From NCBI RefSeq assembly GCF_014385105.1, contig NZ_JACRTE010000011.1:1-60484 (forward strand): DNA of 60,484 nucleotides. The letters run 5' to 3'. Numbering within the stretch: the stretch's first letter is position 1; each line of letters starts with the position of its first letter. Made by a program: the position numbers and the translations under genes. Positions 32,722-42,320 of this stretch are shown here, one piece after another. This DNA is from Qingrenia yutianensis (GTDB lineage: Bacteria; Bacillota; Clostridia; UMGS1810). The notes under the pieces are model-generated. The model saw nothing but the letters and a program-made list of their open reading frames with translations, was not told where the DNA came from and did no database searches.

Positions 32722-35700
32722 ATGAATAATAAATTTTTCAAACGCACGATTTCAGCATTTATTTCGGCGTTTCTTATAATTTCAAATTCAGCTGTATTTG
32801 CCGAAACTAATGACATTTTTGTTTCGCCGTCAGATTGTATCAGCAAAAGTGATGAGAATAAAGACACTCGTATTATTATTGAACTTGAGGACTCGCCTTT
32901 GCTTTCTTACAGTGAAAAAATCAATACATATTCTAATGTTTCGGATTTTCTTTCATCAAAAGAAGCAAAAGAGATAGAGCAAAGGCTTGAGCAGAATCGC
33001 AAGTCTGTCAAAAAAAGCCTTGTTCAAAGCGGTATGGATTTTACCGTTAAGCGTGAGTATTCTACAATTATGAACGGTTTGGCTGTTGAAGCGAATATTG
33101 CGGACTTGGAAGCTATCAAACAAACCGACGGTGTAAAAGAAGCTTTTGCTGCAGAATTTTACTCTTTGCCTGAACCGATAAATACCTATTCAAGCGGCGG
33201 AGTATCCGCGATAGGCGGCGATATTGCCGGTGATTTGGGTTTTACGGGCAAAAACAGTGCCGTAGCAATTCTCGATACCGGACTTGACTTATCGCACCCG
33301 GCATTTTCATCGGTGAACAGTCCGAAATATTCCAAAGAGGATATTGAAAGCGTTATAAATAACAATAAAATGACGATTGGAAAGTTGAATGTTTCAAAGG
33401 TCTATATCAACGATAAAATCCCATACGCATATGATTATGCCGATGTTGACACCAATGTTTCCGGTGGTGAATCGCACGGAACACACGTTGCTGGAATTGT
33501 CGGTGCAAACAGCGGCGGTGTGGTCGAGGGTGTCGCACCGGACGCACAGCTGTTTATTATGAAGGTGTTCGGCGATTCGTCCGGCGGCGCATATGATGAC
33601 GATATATTGGCAGCGCTTGACGATTCGGTCAAATTCGGCGTGGATGCCATTAATATGAGCCTTGGCTCAACGGCAGGCTTTTCCGAAAGTGCATATAAAT
33701 CTATGCGTGAAGTTTATAATCGTGTAAAAAATTCAGGAATAGCTTTATACTGTGCAGCCGGAAACGAATACAGCTCAACATATGAGAATGCAGCCGGAAA
33801 CGATTTGCCGAAAGCGACAGAACCCGATAACGGTGTGGTCGCCTCACCATCAACCTATGAAGCCGCTCTTTCGATTGCGAGTATGAACAATATCGAAACG
33901 ACATCAATCTATCTGCTTGCAAACGGCAGAAAAATTCGTTATAATGATCCGGCAGAAAAAGAAAGCGACCGGCTTATATCTCTTTCCGGCACATTTGAAT
34001 ATGTCGATTGCGGCATCGGTGCTGCAACAGATTTTTCGGGCAAAAACCTCAAAGGAAAAATTGCTCTGATTCAGCGTGCCGGTGAGGAAAACGGGGAAGT
34101 TCTGACATTTGCTCAAAAGGAAAGCAATGCAAAAAATGTCGGTGCGATTGCCGCCATCATTTATGATAATGTTGACGGTGCGCTTATAAATATGTCCACC
34201 GATAACAAAATACCTTGCGTATTTATCACCAAAGCCGACGGTGAATATCTTTGCGGACAGCCCGATAAAAAACTTTCAGTAAGCGAAGATTATGTTGACA
34301 CATTCAAAGATAATTACAGCGGAAAAATGAGTGATTTTTCTTCTTGGGGTGTTACTTCCGACTTAAAATTGAAACCCGAAATCACTGCCCCCGGCGGAGA
34401 TATTTACTCAACGCTTCCGAACGGACTTTACGGGAATATGAGCGGTACATCAATGGCATCGCCGCATATGTCGGGTGCGGCAGCGGTTATGCAGCAATAC
34501 ATTTCGGAAAATCGTGACGGAATAAATATGACAGCCGAGCAAAGAACGAGTCTTTTTAATGCGCTGATGATGAGTACGGCAGTTCCCGTTCAGGACGAAA
34601 ACGGTATTCCGTATTCACCGAGAAAACAAGGTGCGGGTCTGGTTCAGCTGCAAAATGCGGTGAAATCAGATGTTTTTCTTTTAAATTCGGATAATTCAAG
34701 ACCGAAAGCCGAAATAGGATATAATGAAAGCGGAAATTTCAGCTTTGATTTCAAAGCAGTATCTATTGGCGATGATACGGTTCAATATGAGCCAACAATA
34801 ACCGTTTTGACGGAAGATACGGTTTCGGAAAACGGTGTCGTTTATATGGCGCAAAAGGCAAGGAAGCTTTCAAACAATGAGGTTTCAGTAACAATCCCGA
34901 AAAAAATCACAGTTACTCCAAGCGGCGAAACTCCGGTGAATGTCAAAATCGAATTAACGGAAAAGGGAAAGACAAATCTCAAGTCCCAATTTCCAAACGG
35001 AATTTATCTTGAGGGATTTGTGACGCTGACTCCGATACAAAATGACGAAGTATCACTTTCTTATCCGTTTATGGGCTTTTTCGGAGATTGGCAAGCACTT
35101 AACATATTTGACTCGGATATTTATGATGATGAACCTGCTTCAATCTGCGAAACACAAATCGGACAGTTCAGAAACAGTGATGGCGGCGGATATATTCTCG
35201 GTCATAATTACTATGTCGACGGAGCGACAGAATATAACGCAAATAAAATTGCGATAAAGGGCAGCGAAACCGGCAAAAATGTGACCGCCGCCGTTTCACT
35301 CCTCAGAAATGCCGATAAACTGACATTTTCGGTAGACGATTCCGAGGGGAATACCGTTTACAGCGAAAGCTCGACAAAGGTTTCAAAAAGCTATCATTCC
35401 TCCGAAGGCTATTACACACCAATGGCAGCAAAGGGCTGGGCGCCGTTTGATGTATGGAACACTCCTCTCGATGATGGAAATTATGTTTATAAAATAACGG
35501 CAACACTTGGACAACACGAAGAAACAAAAGCTTTTCCGATTGTGATTGACAGTGTGCCGCCGGAGGTAATTTCAAGCCGTATTGAGGGGACAAAGTGGAT
35601 TGTAACCGTCCATGACAATCACTTTATTCAAGGAGTGTGTGCAACCGCAACGGGAAATGAGCCGATTACCAAATGGATAGAACCCGATGCCGTATCGTCA

Positions 35701-36702
35701 GATGCAACATCGGAAATCACTTTTGATTTATCTACCTCCGGATTTAAAGGACTGACACAGGCGAAAATTGCACTGATTGATTATGCCGGAAATACTTATA
35801 TTTCTGATTATTATTCGCTTTCCGCAGCCGAGGTGATATATCCGCAATCGGTAACACTTGACAAGTCCGCACTTGTTTTAACCGAGGGCGAAAGTGCAAT
35901 GCTGAACGCTGAGATTATGCCCCAAAATGCATCAAACAAAACTGTCACTTGGAGCATATCCGACACCGATGTTGCACAAATATCAGCAAGCGGAAAAGTC
36001 ACGGCAAAAAAGACAGGAAATGCGGTGATTACAGCTCAAACAGTAAACGGAATAAAAGCAAGCTGTGATATTACCGTCAATGAAAAGCAAGCTGAAACAC
36101 TTCCGATCGCAGCGGCGGTTAGCGTAAAGAAAAATACTCTTACAGGGAATATAATTCCTTTTAGATTTCAGCTTGGAAATATTAAAAAGGTGGCTACCGT
36201 ATCATTTACATTTCAAAAAGATGATGCTTTGCAATTTGAAAGCCTAATCGGTAAGAACGGTTTTACTCCCCTTGGAATTAAGTGGAATAATGATAACACC
36301 GCAACAATAGCACTGTCCTATCTGCAAAACGGTGCGGGCGGAAGCTTAACCAAAAATGAGCTTTTCGATGCAGCTGAGGTTCAATTCAAAGAAATTCTTA
36401 ACGATATGACGGTCGGAATAAGGCTTGTTGATGTTTCGGCAGCAGGATATGATAAAAACGGAAAAGCAGTTTACTTTACAACTAAGATTACCGCCGAAAG
36501 CGCAAATACAAATGTCACTAAAAAGTCAAGCTGTGATGTAAACGCCGACGGAGTAGTTGATCTTCTTGATATTACATATTGCCAAAAATTTTATCGAATG
36601 GGTGAAAAATCTATTGATTGGAACGATTTTAAACATTGCGATTTAGATGGTAACGGCTTGATTGACATAGAAGATTTAATTATTATATTGAAAGTAATGT
36701 AA
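32722..36702 (+). CDS. Subtilisin-like cell-surface protease with Ig-like, cohesin-like and dockerin domains
   Basis: A 1326-residue secreted S8 serine protease of the C5a peptidase/lactocepin type. A signal peptide and I9-like propeptide are followed by the catalytic domain with Asp in AILDTGLDLSHP (about residue 185), His in SHGTHVAGIVG (about 253) and Ser in SGTSMASPHMSG (about 576). A PA domain (about 430-500: GKIALIQRAGEENGE) is inserted before the Ser. Fn3-like domains follow, then Big_2 (about 1040-1125), a cohesin-like domain (about 1130-1260) and a dockerin (CDVNADGVVDLLDITYCQKF and CDLDGNGLIDIEDLIIIL). The triad is intact. The gene is divergent from the LRR/anchor operon and shares its operators, so co-regulation and docking on the SLH anchor are likely. 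Confidence 0.88.
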   Translation: MNNKFFKRTISAFISAFLIISNSAVFAETNDIFVSPSDCISKSDENKDTRIIIELEDSPLLSYSEKINTYSNVSDFLSSKEAKEIEQRLEQNRKSVKKSLVQSGMDFTVKREYSTIMNGLAVEANIADLEAIKQTDGVKEAFAAEFYSLPEPINTYSSGGVSAIGGDIAGDLGFTGKNSAVAILDTGLDLSHPAFSSVNSPKYSKEDIESVINNNKMTIGKLNVSKVYINDKIPYAYDYADVDTNVSGGESHGTHVAGIVGANSGGVVEGVAPDAQLFIMKVFGDSSGGAYDDDILAALDDSVKFGVDAINMSLGSTAGFSESAYKSMREVYNRVKNSGIALYCAAGNEYSSTYENAAGNDLPKATEPDNGVVASPSTYEAALSIASMNNIETTSIYLLANGRKIRYNDPAEKESDRLISLSGTFEYVDCGIGAATDFSGKNLKGKIALIQRAGEENGEVLTFAQKESNAKNVGAIAAIIYDNVDGALINMSTDNKIPCVFITKADGEYLCGQPDKKLSVSEDYVDTFKDNYSGKMSDFSSWGVTSDLKLKPEITAPGGDIYSTLPNGLYGNMSGTSMASPHMSGAAAVMQQYISENRDGINMTAEQRTSLFNALMMSTAVPVQDENGIPYSPRKQGAGLVQLQNAVKSDVFLLNSDNSRPKAEIGYNESGNFSFDFKAVSIGDDTVQYEPTITVLTEDTVSENGVVYMAQKARKLSNNEVSVTIPKKITVTPSGETPVNVKIELTEKGKTNLKSQFPNGIYLEGFVTLTPIQNDEVSLSYPFMGFFGDWQALNIFDSDIYDDEPASICETQIGQFRNSDGGGYILGHNYYVDGATEYNANKIAIKGSETGKNVTAAVSLLRNADKLTFSVDDSEGNTVYSESSTKVSKSYHSSEGYYTPMAAKGWAPFDVWNTPLDDGNYVYKITATLGQHEETKAFPIVIDSVPPEVISSRIEGTKWIVTVHDNHFIQGVCATATGNEPITKWIEPDAVSSDATSEITFDLSTSGFKGLTQAKIALIDYAGNTYISDYYSLSAAEVIYPQSVTLDKSALVLTEGESAMLNAEIMPQNASNKTVTWSISDTDVAQISASGKVTAKKTGNAVITAQTVNGIKASCDITVNEKQAETLPIAAAVSVKKNTLTGNIIPFRFQLGNIKKVATVSFTFQKDDALQFESLIGKNGFTPLGIKWNNDNTATIALSYLQNGAGGSLTKNELFDAAEVQFKEILNDMTVGIRLVDVSAAGYDKNGKAVYFTTKITAESANTNVTKKSSCDVNADGVVDLLDITYCQKFYRMGEKSIDWNDFKHCDLDGNGLIDIEDLIIILKVM

Positions 36703-36842
36703 ACAATATATAACTTTTATACAATAGATATTGAAAAGCTTGTTTTTATTACTATGAACTTTTTGAGCTAAAATATTGATAGATTTGATTATACTTTTAT
36801 TTAATCCAAATCCATACATTCCATAATAATCAAAAATTTATT

Positions 36843-36880
36843 AGGGCTACACCATATAAATGTGTGTAGCTCTATTTTTA
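36843..36880 (+). terminator. Terminator downstream of the protease gene
   Basis: AGGGCTACAC (36843-36852) pairs with GTGTAGCTCT (36864-36873, one G-U), then ATTTTTATTT. The 140 nt between stop and hairpin is AT-rich with no gene seen. Confidence 0.7.
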
Positions 36881-36985
36881 TTTATGTGGGTAGTATTATC
36901 CTGCGTGATTACTAAATTAAGCATTGGAGCAGTTAAAAAAACAGCAAAGCACTAGTATAATTATGTTAGGAGTGATACTACAAAT

Positions 36986-37333
36986 ATGGATTACGAAAAA
37001 TTGGGTGATAACATTCGTAATTATAGAGAACAGCGAGGTTTTACCCAAGAAAAATTAGCCGAATTATCTAACATATCGGAGAAACATCTTTCAAAAATTG
37101 AAAGAGGAAAAATCAATATAAAAATTGATACATTGGTTAATATAGCTGATGCATTAGGAACTTCGGTTGATAAACTGTTATTGGATGCTTCATCATATGT
37201 CGAGCCGGATTACATTTCTCAAATTACATATCATTTATCAAAACTATCGAGAGAGGATCAGGAACGGCTATTATGGCATTTGGAACAAAATAATGTATTC
37301 GAGATCAAAAAGAAAGCCTTGCTAAAACTATAA
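36986..37333 (+). CDS. XRE-family helix-turn-helix regulator
   Basis: A 115-residue regulator with an N-terminal lambda-repressor-type HTH (NIRNYREQRGFTQEKLAELS, NISEKHLSKIERGKINI). A short helical C-terminus (HLSKLSREDQERLLWHLEQ) may dimerise. Its ATG follows TTAGGAGTG. A TATAAT (36956-36961) lies upstream but no clear -35 is seen. It may belong to the adjacent mobile element rather than to the protease locus. Target unknown. Confidence 0.82.
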   Translation: MDYEKLGDNIRNYREQRGFTQEKLAELSNISEKHLSKIERGKINIKIDTLVNIADALGTSVDKLLLDASSYVEPDYISQITYHLSKLSREDQERLLWHLEQNNVFEIKKKALLKL

Positions 37334-37410
37334 TCTGTGCTGACATATACGCAGGTGTTGATTATGAAAAAAAGATATAAAAAAGTAAATAACAAGCAAA
37401 AACCAATATT

Positions 37411-37450
37411 AAGACCGTAGAATTTACAGTAATTCTATGGTCTTTTTTGA
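37411..37450 (+). terminator. Terminator after the XRE gene
   Basis: A 14-bp stem, AAGACCGTAGAATT (37411-37424) with AATTCTATGGTCTT (37431-37444, one G-U), followed by TTTTTG. Confidence 0.85.
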
Positions 37451-37699
37451 CTTTTTGCAACAATGAAATAAATTCAATATAACTAAATACATTTGGCGTG
37501 GCAATCTTGCACGCATATATGGTATCCGCTTTTATAAAGTGAGTTGCCGTGCGGTTAGGAGTGATATATAATGTGTCGTTGTCCAACACCAATTATATTT
37601 GTATATATTAGAAGAAATCGCTCTCATCAACACAAGGCAAGCAGCAGAAAGAATAATAATTCGGACTCAGATGGTGGAGCAAAAACACACTCATACCGT

Positions 37700-37750
37700 A
37701 CAGCCAAATTTACCCGTATTTTTAGAACGGGCAAGTTTGGCTGTTTTTGT
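37700..37750 (+). terminator. Leader hairpin (attenuator candidate) before the HTH gene
   Basis: ACAGCCAAA (37700-37708) pairs with TTTGGCTGT (37736-37744). An inner stem CCCGT/ACGGG and a T-run follow. It sits between a probable promoter region and the coupled leader ORF/HTH gene, with no convincing gene before it, so it may be an attenuator. The 37451-37699 stretch holds no gene I can support. Confidence 0.55.
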
Positions 37751-37833
37751 TTGAAATTTATTAGTAAACATAGCCGTGCTCCGCCTCTCTCTTTTGTGCA
37801 AATTCAACAAAATTTACACAAAAGGGTGAAATT

Positions 37834-37920
37834 ATGAAATTATTTTTTGATTTAGGAAAAGAACTGTCCGCAATATCATTTAGAATAGTTAGCGAAAGGA
37901 GGTGCAGTCGGCTTGGATAG
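37834..37920 (+). CDS. 28-residue leader ORF overlapping the HTH gene
   Basis: ATG at 37834 behind AAAGGGTG encodes a 28-residue peptide (MKLFFDLGKELSAISFRIVS, then a basic Cys-containing end). Its stop (37918-37920) lies 5 nt inside the next gene, which starts with TTG at 37913. Translational coupling is likely. Conservation would be needed to call it a functional peptide. Confidence 0.45.
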   Translation: MKLFFDLGKELSAISFRIVSERRCSRLG

Positions 37921-38257
37921 GCAATTAACTTCTTTTGAAAGAAGACTTGAAATTCTTTTTATCCTTATGCGAAAGAATAAATGCTCTATGAAAGACTTGG
38001 CATTTCATTATTCTGTTTCAGACAGGACAATTCGCAGGGATATACTGTTTTTGAGCCGATATGCACCTATATGTACCAAAACAGGAATAGATGGCGGAGC
38101 GTTTTTAATGAGCGGGTATCGAAAAGAGCTTTATTTACCTTTGTCCATAGACGAGGAAAGTCTTTTGTTAAGGCTTATGCCTACCGTTTGTGAAAACGAG
38201 CAGCATCTGATTGCGACAATAATTAACAAGTACGCGATGTCTAAACAGAGTACATAA
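37913..38257 (+). CDS. DeoR-like HTH regulator of a mobile element
   Basis: A 114-residue protein with an N-terminal winged-helix DNA-binding domain (FERRLEILFILMRKNKCSMKD, HYSVSDRTIRRDILFLSR) of the DeoR/HTH_11 type and a short C-terminal part with no sensor domain. The TTG start has AAGGAGGTG upstream. Such small regulators lie near the recombination end of Clostridia conjugative elements. Here it precedes the structured RNA region and the serine recombinases. Confidence 0.75.
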   Translation: MDRQLTSFERRLEILFILMRKNKCSMKDLAFHYSVSDRTIRRDILFLSRYAPICTKTGIDGGAFLMSGYRKELYLPLSIDEESLLLRLMPTVCENEQHLIATIINKYAMSKQST

Positions 38258-38261
38258 CCCT

Positions 38262-38650
38262 TTCATTTTACAAAGAAAGCACGCAAGATAACGGCGGTGC
38301 AGCATAACAGGCAAACGGATACATTCCGGTACGGACGAGCCAAGTGGCGGATACGCCAAGACGATAGCTTTGCTTCTACTTCATCCTTCTTTATTGATGA
38401 AAAGCTATAAGAGCGAGAAATATTAGCGTCATAATGCAAGCGGCAGCTTTGCGGGCGATGACTCTTTATCGGGACAATGATACTTCTGCCCAGCCACAGT
38501 CCGAGCGTTAAAAGCGTCGCAGGCAATGGGGGCAGCTCGGTCGGACGACGGAGAGGTGAAATTCCTATGGAGTGTTCTTGCAAAACACCGTCTGAAATTG
38601 CTTCAAAACAAAGAAAATAAGTTGTACCCGTCTTTCGGGACGGGTACGGC
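38262..38650 (+). ncRNA. Candidate structured noncoding RNA upstream of the serine recombinases
   Basis: A 390-nt gene-free stretch, more GC-rich than its surroundings, with nested pairings. These include TGGCG/CGCCA with a GATA loop (38345-38358). A long bulged stem has ATAGCTT/AAGCTAT (38364, 38402) enclosing TTCATC/GATGAA (38380, 38396). A three-way junction is closed by GACG/CGTC (38547, 38589) with GTGTT/AACAC inside. A 9-bp 3' hairpin, GTACCCGTC/GACGGGTAC, spans 38624-38647. No U-run follows the last hairpin. I do not recognise a named RNA family. An opposite-strand frame through it is probably not a gene. Confidence 0.5.
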
Positions 38651-38730
38651 TTAACTTTAATATCAGAAATTAACGCATTTTATGAGTGCTTTAATTTGTG
38701 ATATTAAAGATTTTTTAAGGAGGTCGCATT

Positions 38731-38946
38731 ATGACAGATATTAAAGATTTAACCAACCCTGACACTCTTGTGGATATAAACGATATATCCGTTAACAAGG
38801 ATTTACCGAAGCCGGAGCGTATCAAGGAATACATACGGCAGATTAAAAACCCGTATTGTTTTAAGTGCGGAAATTTTGTCGTTACGGCAAAATACAGTGA
38901 CAAAGGCTTATCCATCGAGGATTGTCTGCAAAGCATTATCGTATAA
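38731..38946 (+). CDS. Small DUF6870-like protein preceding recombinases
   Basis: A 71-residue protein (NDISVNKDLPKPERIKEYIRQ, NPYCFKCGNFVVTAKYSD, LSIEDCLQSII) with a CFKC pair that may bind metal. It matches the small DUF6870-like proteins usually found just before large serine recombinases. The ATG has AAGGAGGTCGC upstream. Its role is unknown. The position suggests a recombination directionality factor or accessory protein, which is an inference. Confidence 0.72.
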   Translation: MTDIKDLTNPDTLVDINDISVNKDLPKPERIKEYIRQIKNPYCFKCGNFVVTAKYSDKGLSIEDCLQSIIV

Positions 38947-39067
38947 TTTTTTGCGGTGTTCGCCGTTCCGTGATAAAATATATTACGGAAAAAGAATTGA
39001 ATACAAGGTAAATTCAATGCTCTTTGATTTTGCGGACAAGCCGTAAATTTCAAGGAGGTAAAAATTT

Positions 39068-40675
39068 ATGTATAACGCTACAAAATATCTTCGCTTATCC
39101 TACACAAGCGACAGAGCAAACGAAAGCGACAGCATAGCAAACCAAAGAAAATACATTGACGAATTTGTCAAAAGAAACCCCGACATCAAAATCGTTAATG
39201 AACAGGTAGACGATGGTTATTCGGGAATCGTTTTTGATCGGCCCGCATTTAAGGCAATGCTTGAGGACATCAAAAGCGGAAAAATCAACTGTATAATCGT
39301 AAAGGACTTATCAAGGCTCGGCAGAGAGTACAACGAAACCTTTACATATCTCCGCAGAGTTTTCCCTGCTCTCGGTGTTCGATTTATCGCCATAAACGAT
39401 AATATAGACACCGCAAAGGAAGCCGTTACGGGAGATATTTCCGTATCGTTTAAGGGTGTAATGAATGATGAATACTGCCGTGATATTTCCGTAAAGGTAC
39501 GCACGGCACTCAATATCAAAAGGAAAAACGGCGATTATGTCGGAGCCGTTCCCGTTTACGGTTACAAAAAAGCTGATGATAATAAAAATCAGCTTGTAAT
39601 TGATGAATATGCCGCACAGGTGGTAAAGGATATATTCAAAATGCGGACAGACGGTTACAGTGCGGAGAGAATCGCAAATGAGCTGAACCGACTTGCGGTT
39701 CTATCGCCGAGGGAATATAAAAAGGACAACAACATCTCACTCCCCACAGGCGGCTACTGCGATAAGGAAAATTCAAAATGGTCGGCAACAACCGTAATTC
39801 GTATTCTCAAAGACGAAATCTATACGGGCAAGCTGATACAAGGCAAATGCGGCAAGCCGAATTACAAGGTTAAGGAGTATGTAAAACGCAACGCCGATGA
39901 GATGTTTGTAACCGAAAACGCACACGAAGCGATAATCGGCAGACAAGATTTTGAGCTTGTGCAGAAAATTATGCGTATCGACACAAGAACATCACCGAAA
40001 AAGAATGAACTGCATTTGTTTTCGGGAATTTTAATCTGCGGCTGCTGCGGAAATCGTATGACACGCAAAACCGTTACACATAACGGCGAAAAATACTTCT
40101 ACTATTATTGCCCCACCGGAAAGAAAAACGGCTGCACAGGCGGTAATATGATAAAAGAAACCGACCTTGTAAACTGTGTTACGGACAGCATTAAGGGACA
40201 CATAAGAAATGTTGCTTCGCTGAACGCTTTAATAGGCGGCATCAACAACAATGCAATAAACAAGGATATGTGCAATAAAATATCGGTGCAAATCGGCGAG
40301 GTACAAAAACAGCTTGACAAAACAAGTGAATACAAATCAACCCTTTATGAAAACTACATTTCCGGTATTCTGAATAAAGAGGATTACAAAACGCTTAACA
40401 ACTCCTACTCCAAAGACAAGAAACGGTTGGAGGACGCATTAAAACAGCTTGAAACCGAGCTTGACGAGTGCAGAAACAACACCTCGAAAAAGCTGCAATG
40501 GATAGAACGCTTCAAAGCCTTTGAAAATATTGATAAAATTGACCGCAACATCGTTATCCGCCTTATAGAGTGCATCCATATTTATGATAAAACGCACATA
40601 CAGATAGCATTTAATTTCAAAGACGAATACGCACAGACATTAGCTGCATTAAGCGAGTATCGGGAGGTGGTTTGA
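39068..40675 (+). CDS. Large serine recombinase (first of three)
   Basis: A 535-residue recombinase. The N-terminal resolvase domain carries the catalytic Ser in KYLRLSYTSD, plus VDDGYSGIVFDRPAF and CIIVKDLSRLGREYNET. A recombinase domain (GYKKADDNKNQL, TTVIRILKDEIYTGKL) follows. Next come a zinc ribbon (LICGCCGNRM with a distant Cys pair) and a coiled-coil of about 70 residues. These enzymes integrate and excise Clostridia transposons and prophages (TndX/TnpX type). It ends 1 nt before the next recombinase, so the three form an operon. Confidence 0.93.
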   Translation: MYNATKYLRLSYTSDRANESDSIANQRKYIDEFVKRNPDIKIVNEQVDDGYSGIVFDRPAFKAMLEDIKSGKINCIIVKDLSRLGREYNETFTYLRRVFPALGVRFIAINDNIDTAKEAVTGDISVSFKGVMNDEYCRDISVKVRTALNIKRKNGDYVGAVPVYGYKKADDNKNQLVIDEYAAQVVKDIFKMRTDGYSAERIANELNRLAVLSPREYKKDNNISLPTGGYCDKENSKWSATTVIRILKDEIYTGKLIQGKCGKPNYKVKEYVKRNADEMFVTENAHEAIIGRQDFELVQKIMRIDTRTSPKKNELHLFSGILICGCCGNRMTRKTVTHNGEKYFYYYCPTGKKNGCTGGNMIKETDLVNCVTDSIKGHIRNVASLNALIGGINNNAINKDMCNKISVQIGEVQKQLDKTSEYKSTLYENYISGILNKEDYKTLNNSYSKDKKRLEDALKQLETELDECRNNTSKKLQWIERFKAFENIDKIDRNIVIRLIECIHIYDKTHIQIAFNFKDEYAQTLAALSEYREVV

Positions 40676-40676
40676 T

Positions 40677-42320
40677 ATGGCAAGAAAAAGCAGAAAAAAT
40701 ATCACTGCTGCACAGACAAAGCCGGAAAATATGCCTATATACATAAGAACAGCACAATATATAAGATTATCTGTTGAGGATAGTCATAACAAAGGTAATT
40801 CCATCGAAAATCAAAAGATGATACTTGATGATTTTATCACCCGAAACGGCAATATGCGGTTAGCCGGAGTGTATATTGACAACGGGGCGACAGGCACGAA
40901 CTTTCAGCGACCGGAATTTCAACGAATGATTGAAGATATTGAAAACGGTAAAATAGAGTGCGTTATAGCGAAGGACTTATCAAGGCTTGGAAGAAACAGT
41001 ATTGACACAGGCTTTTACATAGACAGTTACTTTCCCGAAAAGAAAGTACGGTTTATCGCCGTGAACGACAACTTTGATACGGACGCACCCTCAAACGGTG
41101 ATAAAATGCTGTTGTATATTAAAAATATCATAAATGAAGCCTATGCTTTAGATATTGGAAAGAAAATCAAAACACAGGCACAGCAGGCGATGCGTGACGG
41201 TCAGTATGTGAGTGCAAGACCGAAATACGGTTATCTGAAAGATCCGAATGACTGTCATAAGCTAATCGTAAATCCCGAAACCGCACCCGTTGTCAAGCTG
41301 ATATTTGAGCTTTTTAACGGCGGTATGTCAATAAACGAGATATGCTTGCAGCTTAACGAAAGGCAAATCCCAACACCGGGTGCATACGGCTATCAAAAGG
41401 GATATATAACCTCAAGAAAGAGTATCGGCAGCGGATTATGGCAAACTATGACCGTTCGGCAAATCTTAACACACGAAATATATACAGGCAAGCTCGTTCA
41501 AGGCAGAAGCGACAGCTTGGCTAAAAAGCAGACCGCCGTTGACAAAGATGAATGGATAGTTGTTCCGAACACGCACGAGGCTATTATTTCACAGGATATG
41601 TTTGATAAAGCACAGGAGCGTATGGAGCAGTTAAAAAATAAGCACAGCAAGCTAACCGTAATACCATACACCGAAAATATATGGAAAGGAAAAATTTTCT
41701 GCGGCGAGTGCGGCAGAGCGTTACATCGTTCAAGATTTTCAAGAGTAAAAACAGGTTTTGCATATAATATAAGCTGTCTTACAAATACAAGATATAAGCG
41801 TGACGGATGCGATAACGGCAGTATTCTTGAAAAGGATTTGCTCAATGTGGTTATAACCGCAATAAAATCGCAAGCGTCTGTACTTGCCGACAGAAAAAAT
41901 CTGATATTCTATTCGCTGAATGATAAGAAAGAAATAGAAGCTCAACAGGCGGAATTAAAGAATTTAAGAGCTTACATATCAAAAAACCGGAATTTTCTGA
42001 ACAGCTTATATGAAAACCTTGTAAACGGCATTATAACGCAAGAGGAATATCAAGAAATGCGTAAAAGCTACGGTGATAAAATCTCAGATATGATGAAAAA
42101 GATAACCGAGGTTGAGAACCGCCGCACAGAGCTTGAAAAAAGCTATAGCCGATATTGTGACCTGTCGAACGCCGTTTCGGATATTGTTGAAAACAACACG
42201 CTTACAAAAGAGCTTATAGACAAGCTGATTTCAAGAATAGATATTTACAAAGGCAAAAAAGTTGAAATAACATATAGCTTTGATAACGAATTTGAAAGCG
42301 AGGCGATAGCAAATGGATAG
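40677..42320 (+). CDS. Large serine recombinase (second of three)
   Basis: A 547-residue recombinase with the same layout. Catalytic Ser lies in QYIRLSVEDS, followed by YIDNGATGTNFQRPEFQ and CVIAKDLSRLGRNSIDTG. The DNA-binding recombinase domain contains TVRQILTHEIYTGKLVQG. A zinc ribbon (FCGECGRALHRSRF) and a coiled-coil (AQQAELKNLRAYISKNRNFL) follow. It overlaps the third gene by 8 nt. All visible catalytic residues are present. Confidence 0.93.
   Translation: MARKSRKNITAAQTKPENMPIYIRTAQYIRLSVEDSHNKGNSIENQKMILDDFITRNGNMRLAGVYIDNGATGTNFQRPEFQRMIEDIENGKIECVIAKDLSRLGRNSIDTGFYIDSYFPEKKVRFIAVNDNFDTDAPSNGDKMLLYIKNIINEAYALDIGKKIKTQAQQAMRDGQYVSARPKYGYLKDPNDCHKLIVNPETAPVVKLIFELFNGGMSINEICLQLNERQIPTPGAYGYQKGYITSRKSIGSGLWQTMTVRQILTHEIYTGKLVQGRSDSLAKKQTAVDKDEWIVVPNTHEAIISQDMFDKAQERMEQLKNKHSKLTVIPYTENIWKGKIFCGECGRALHRSRFSRVKTGFAYNISCLTNTRYKRDGCDNGSILEKDLLNVVITAIKSQASVLADRKNLIFYSLNDKKEIEAQQAELKNLRAYISKNRNFLNSLYENLVNGIITQEEYQEMRKSYGDKISDMMKKITEVENRRTELEKSYSRYCDLSNAVSDIVENNTLTKELIDKLISRIDIYKGKKVEITYSFDNEFESEAIANG

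Noticed and set aside
37571..37837. Open frame of 88 residues before the leader ORF
   Set aside because: It runs through the terminator hairpin at 37700-37744 and has a low-complexity, unlikely composition.
38551..38570. Resemblance of AGAGGTGAAATTC to a conserved 16S rRNA segment
   Set aside because: The match is short and the flanking sequence is unlike rRNA.
38263..38583. Opposite-strand open frame of 106 residues across the structured region
   Set aside because: No convincing ribosome site, protein features or operon fit. The region shows strong RNA pairing instead.
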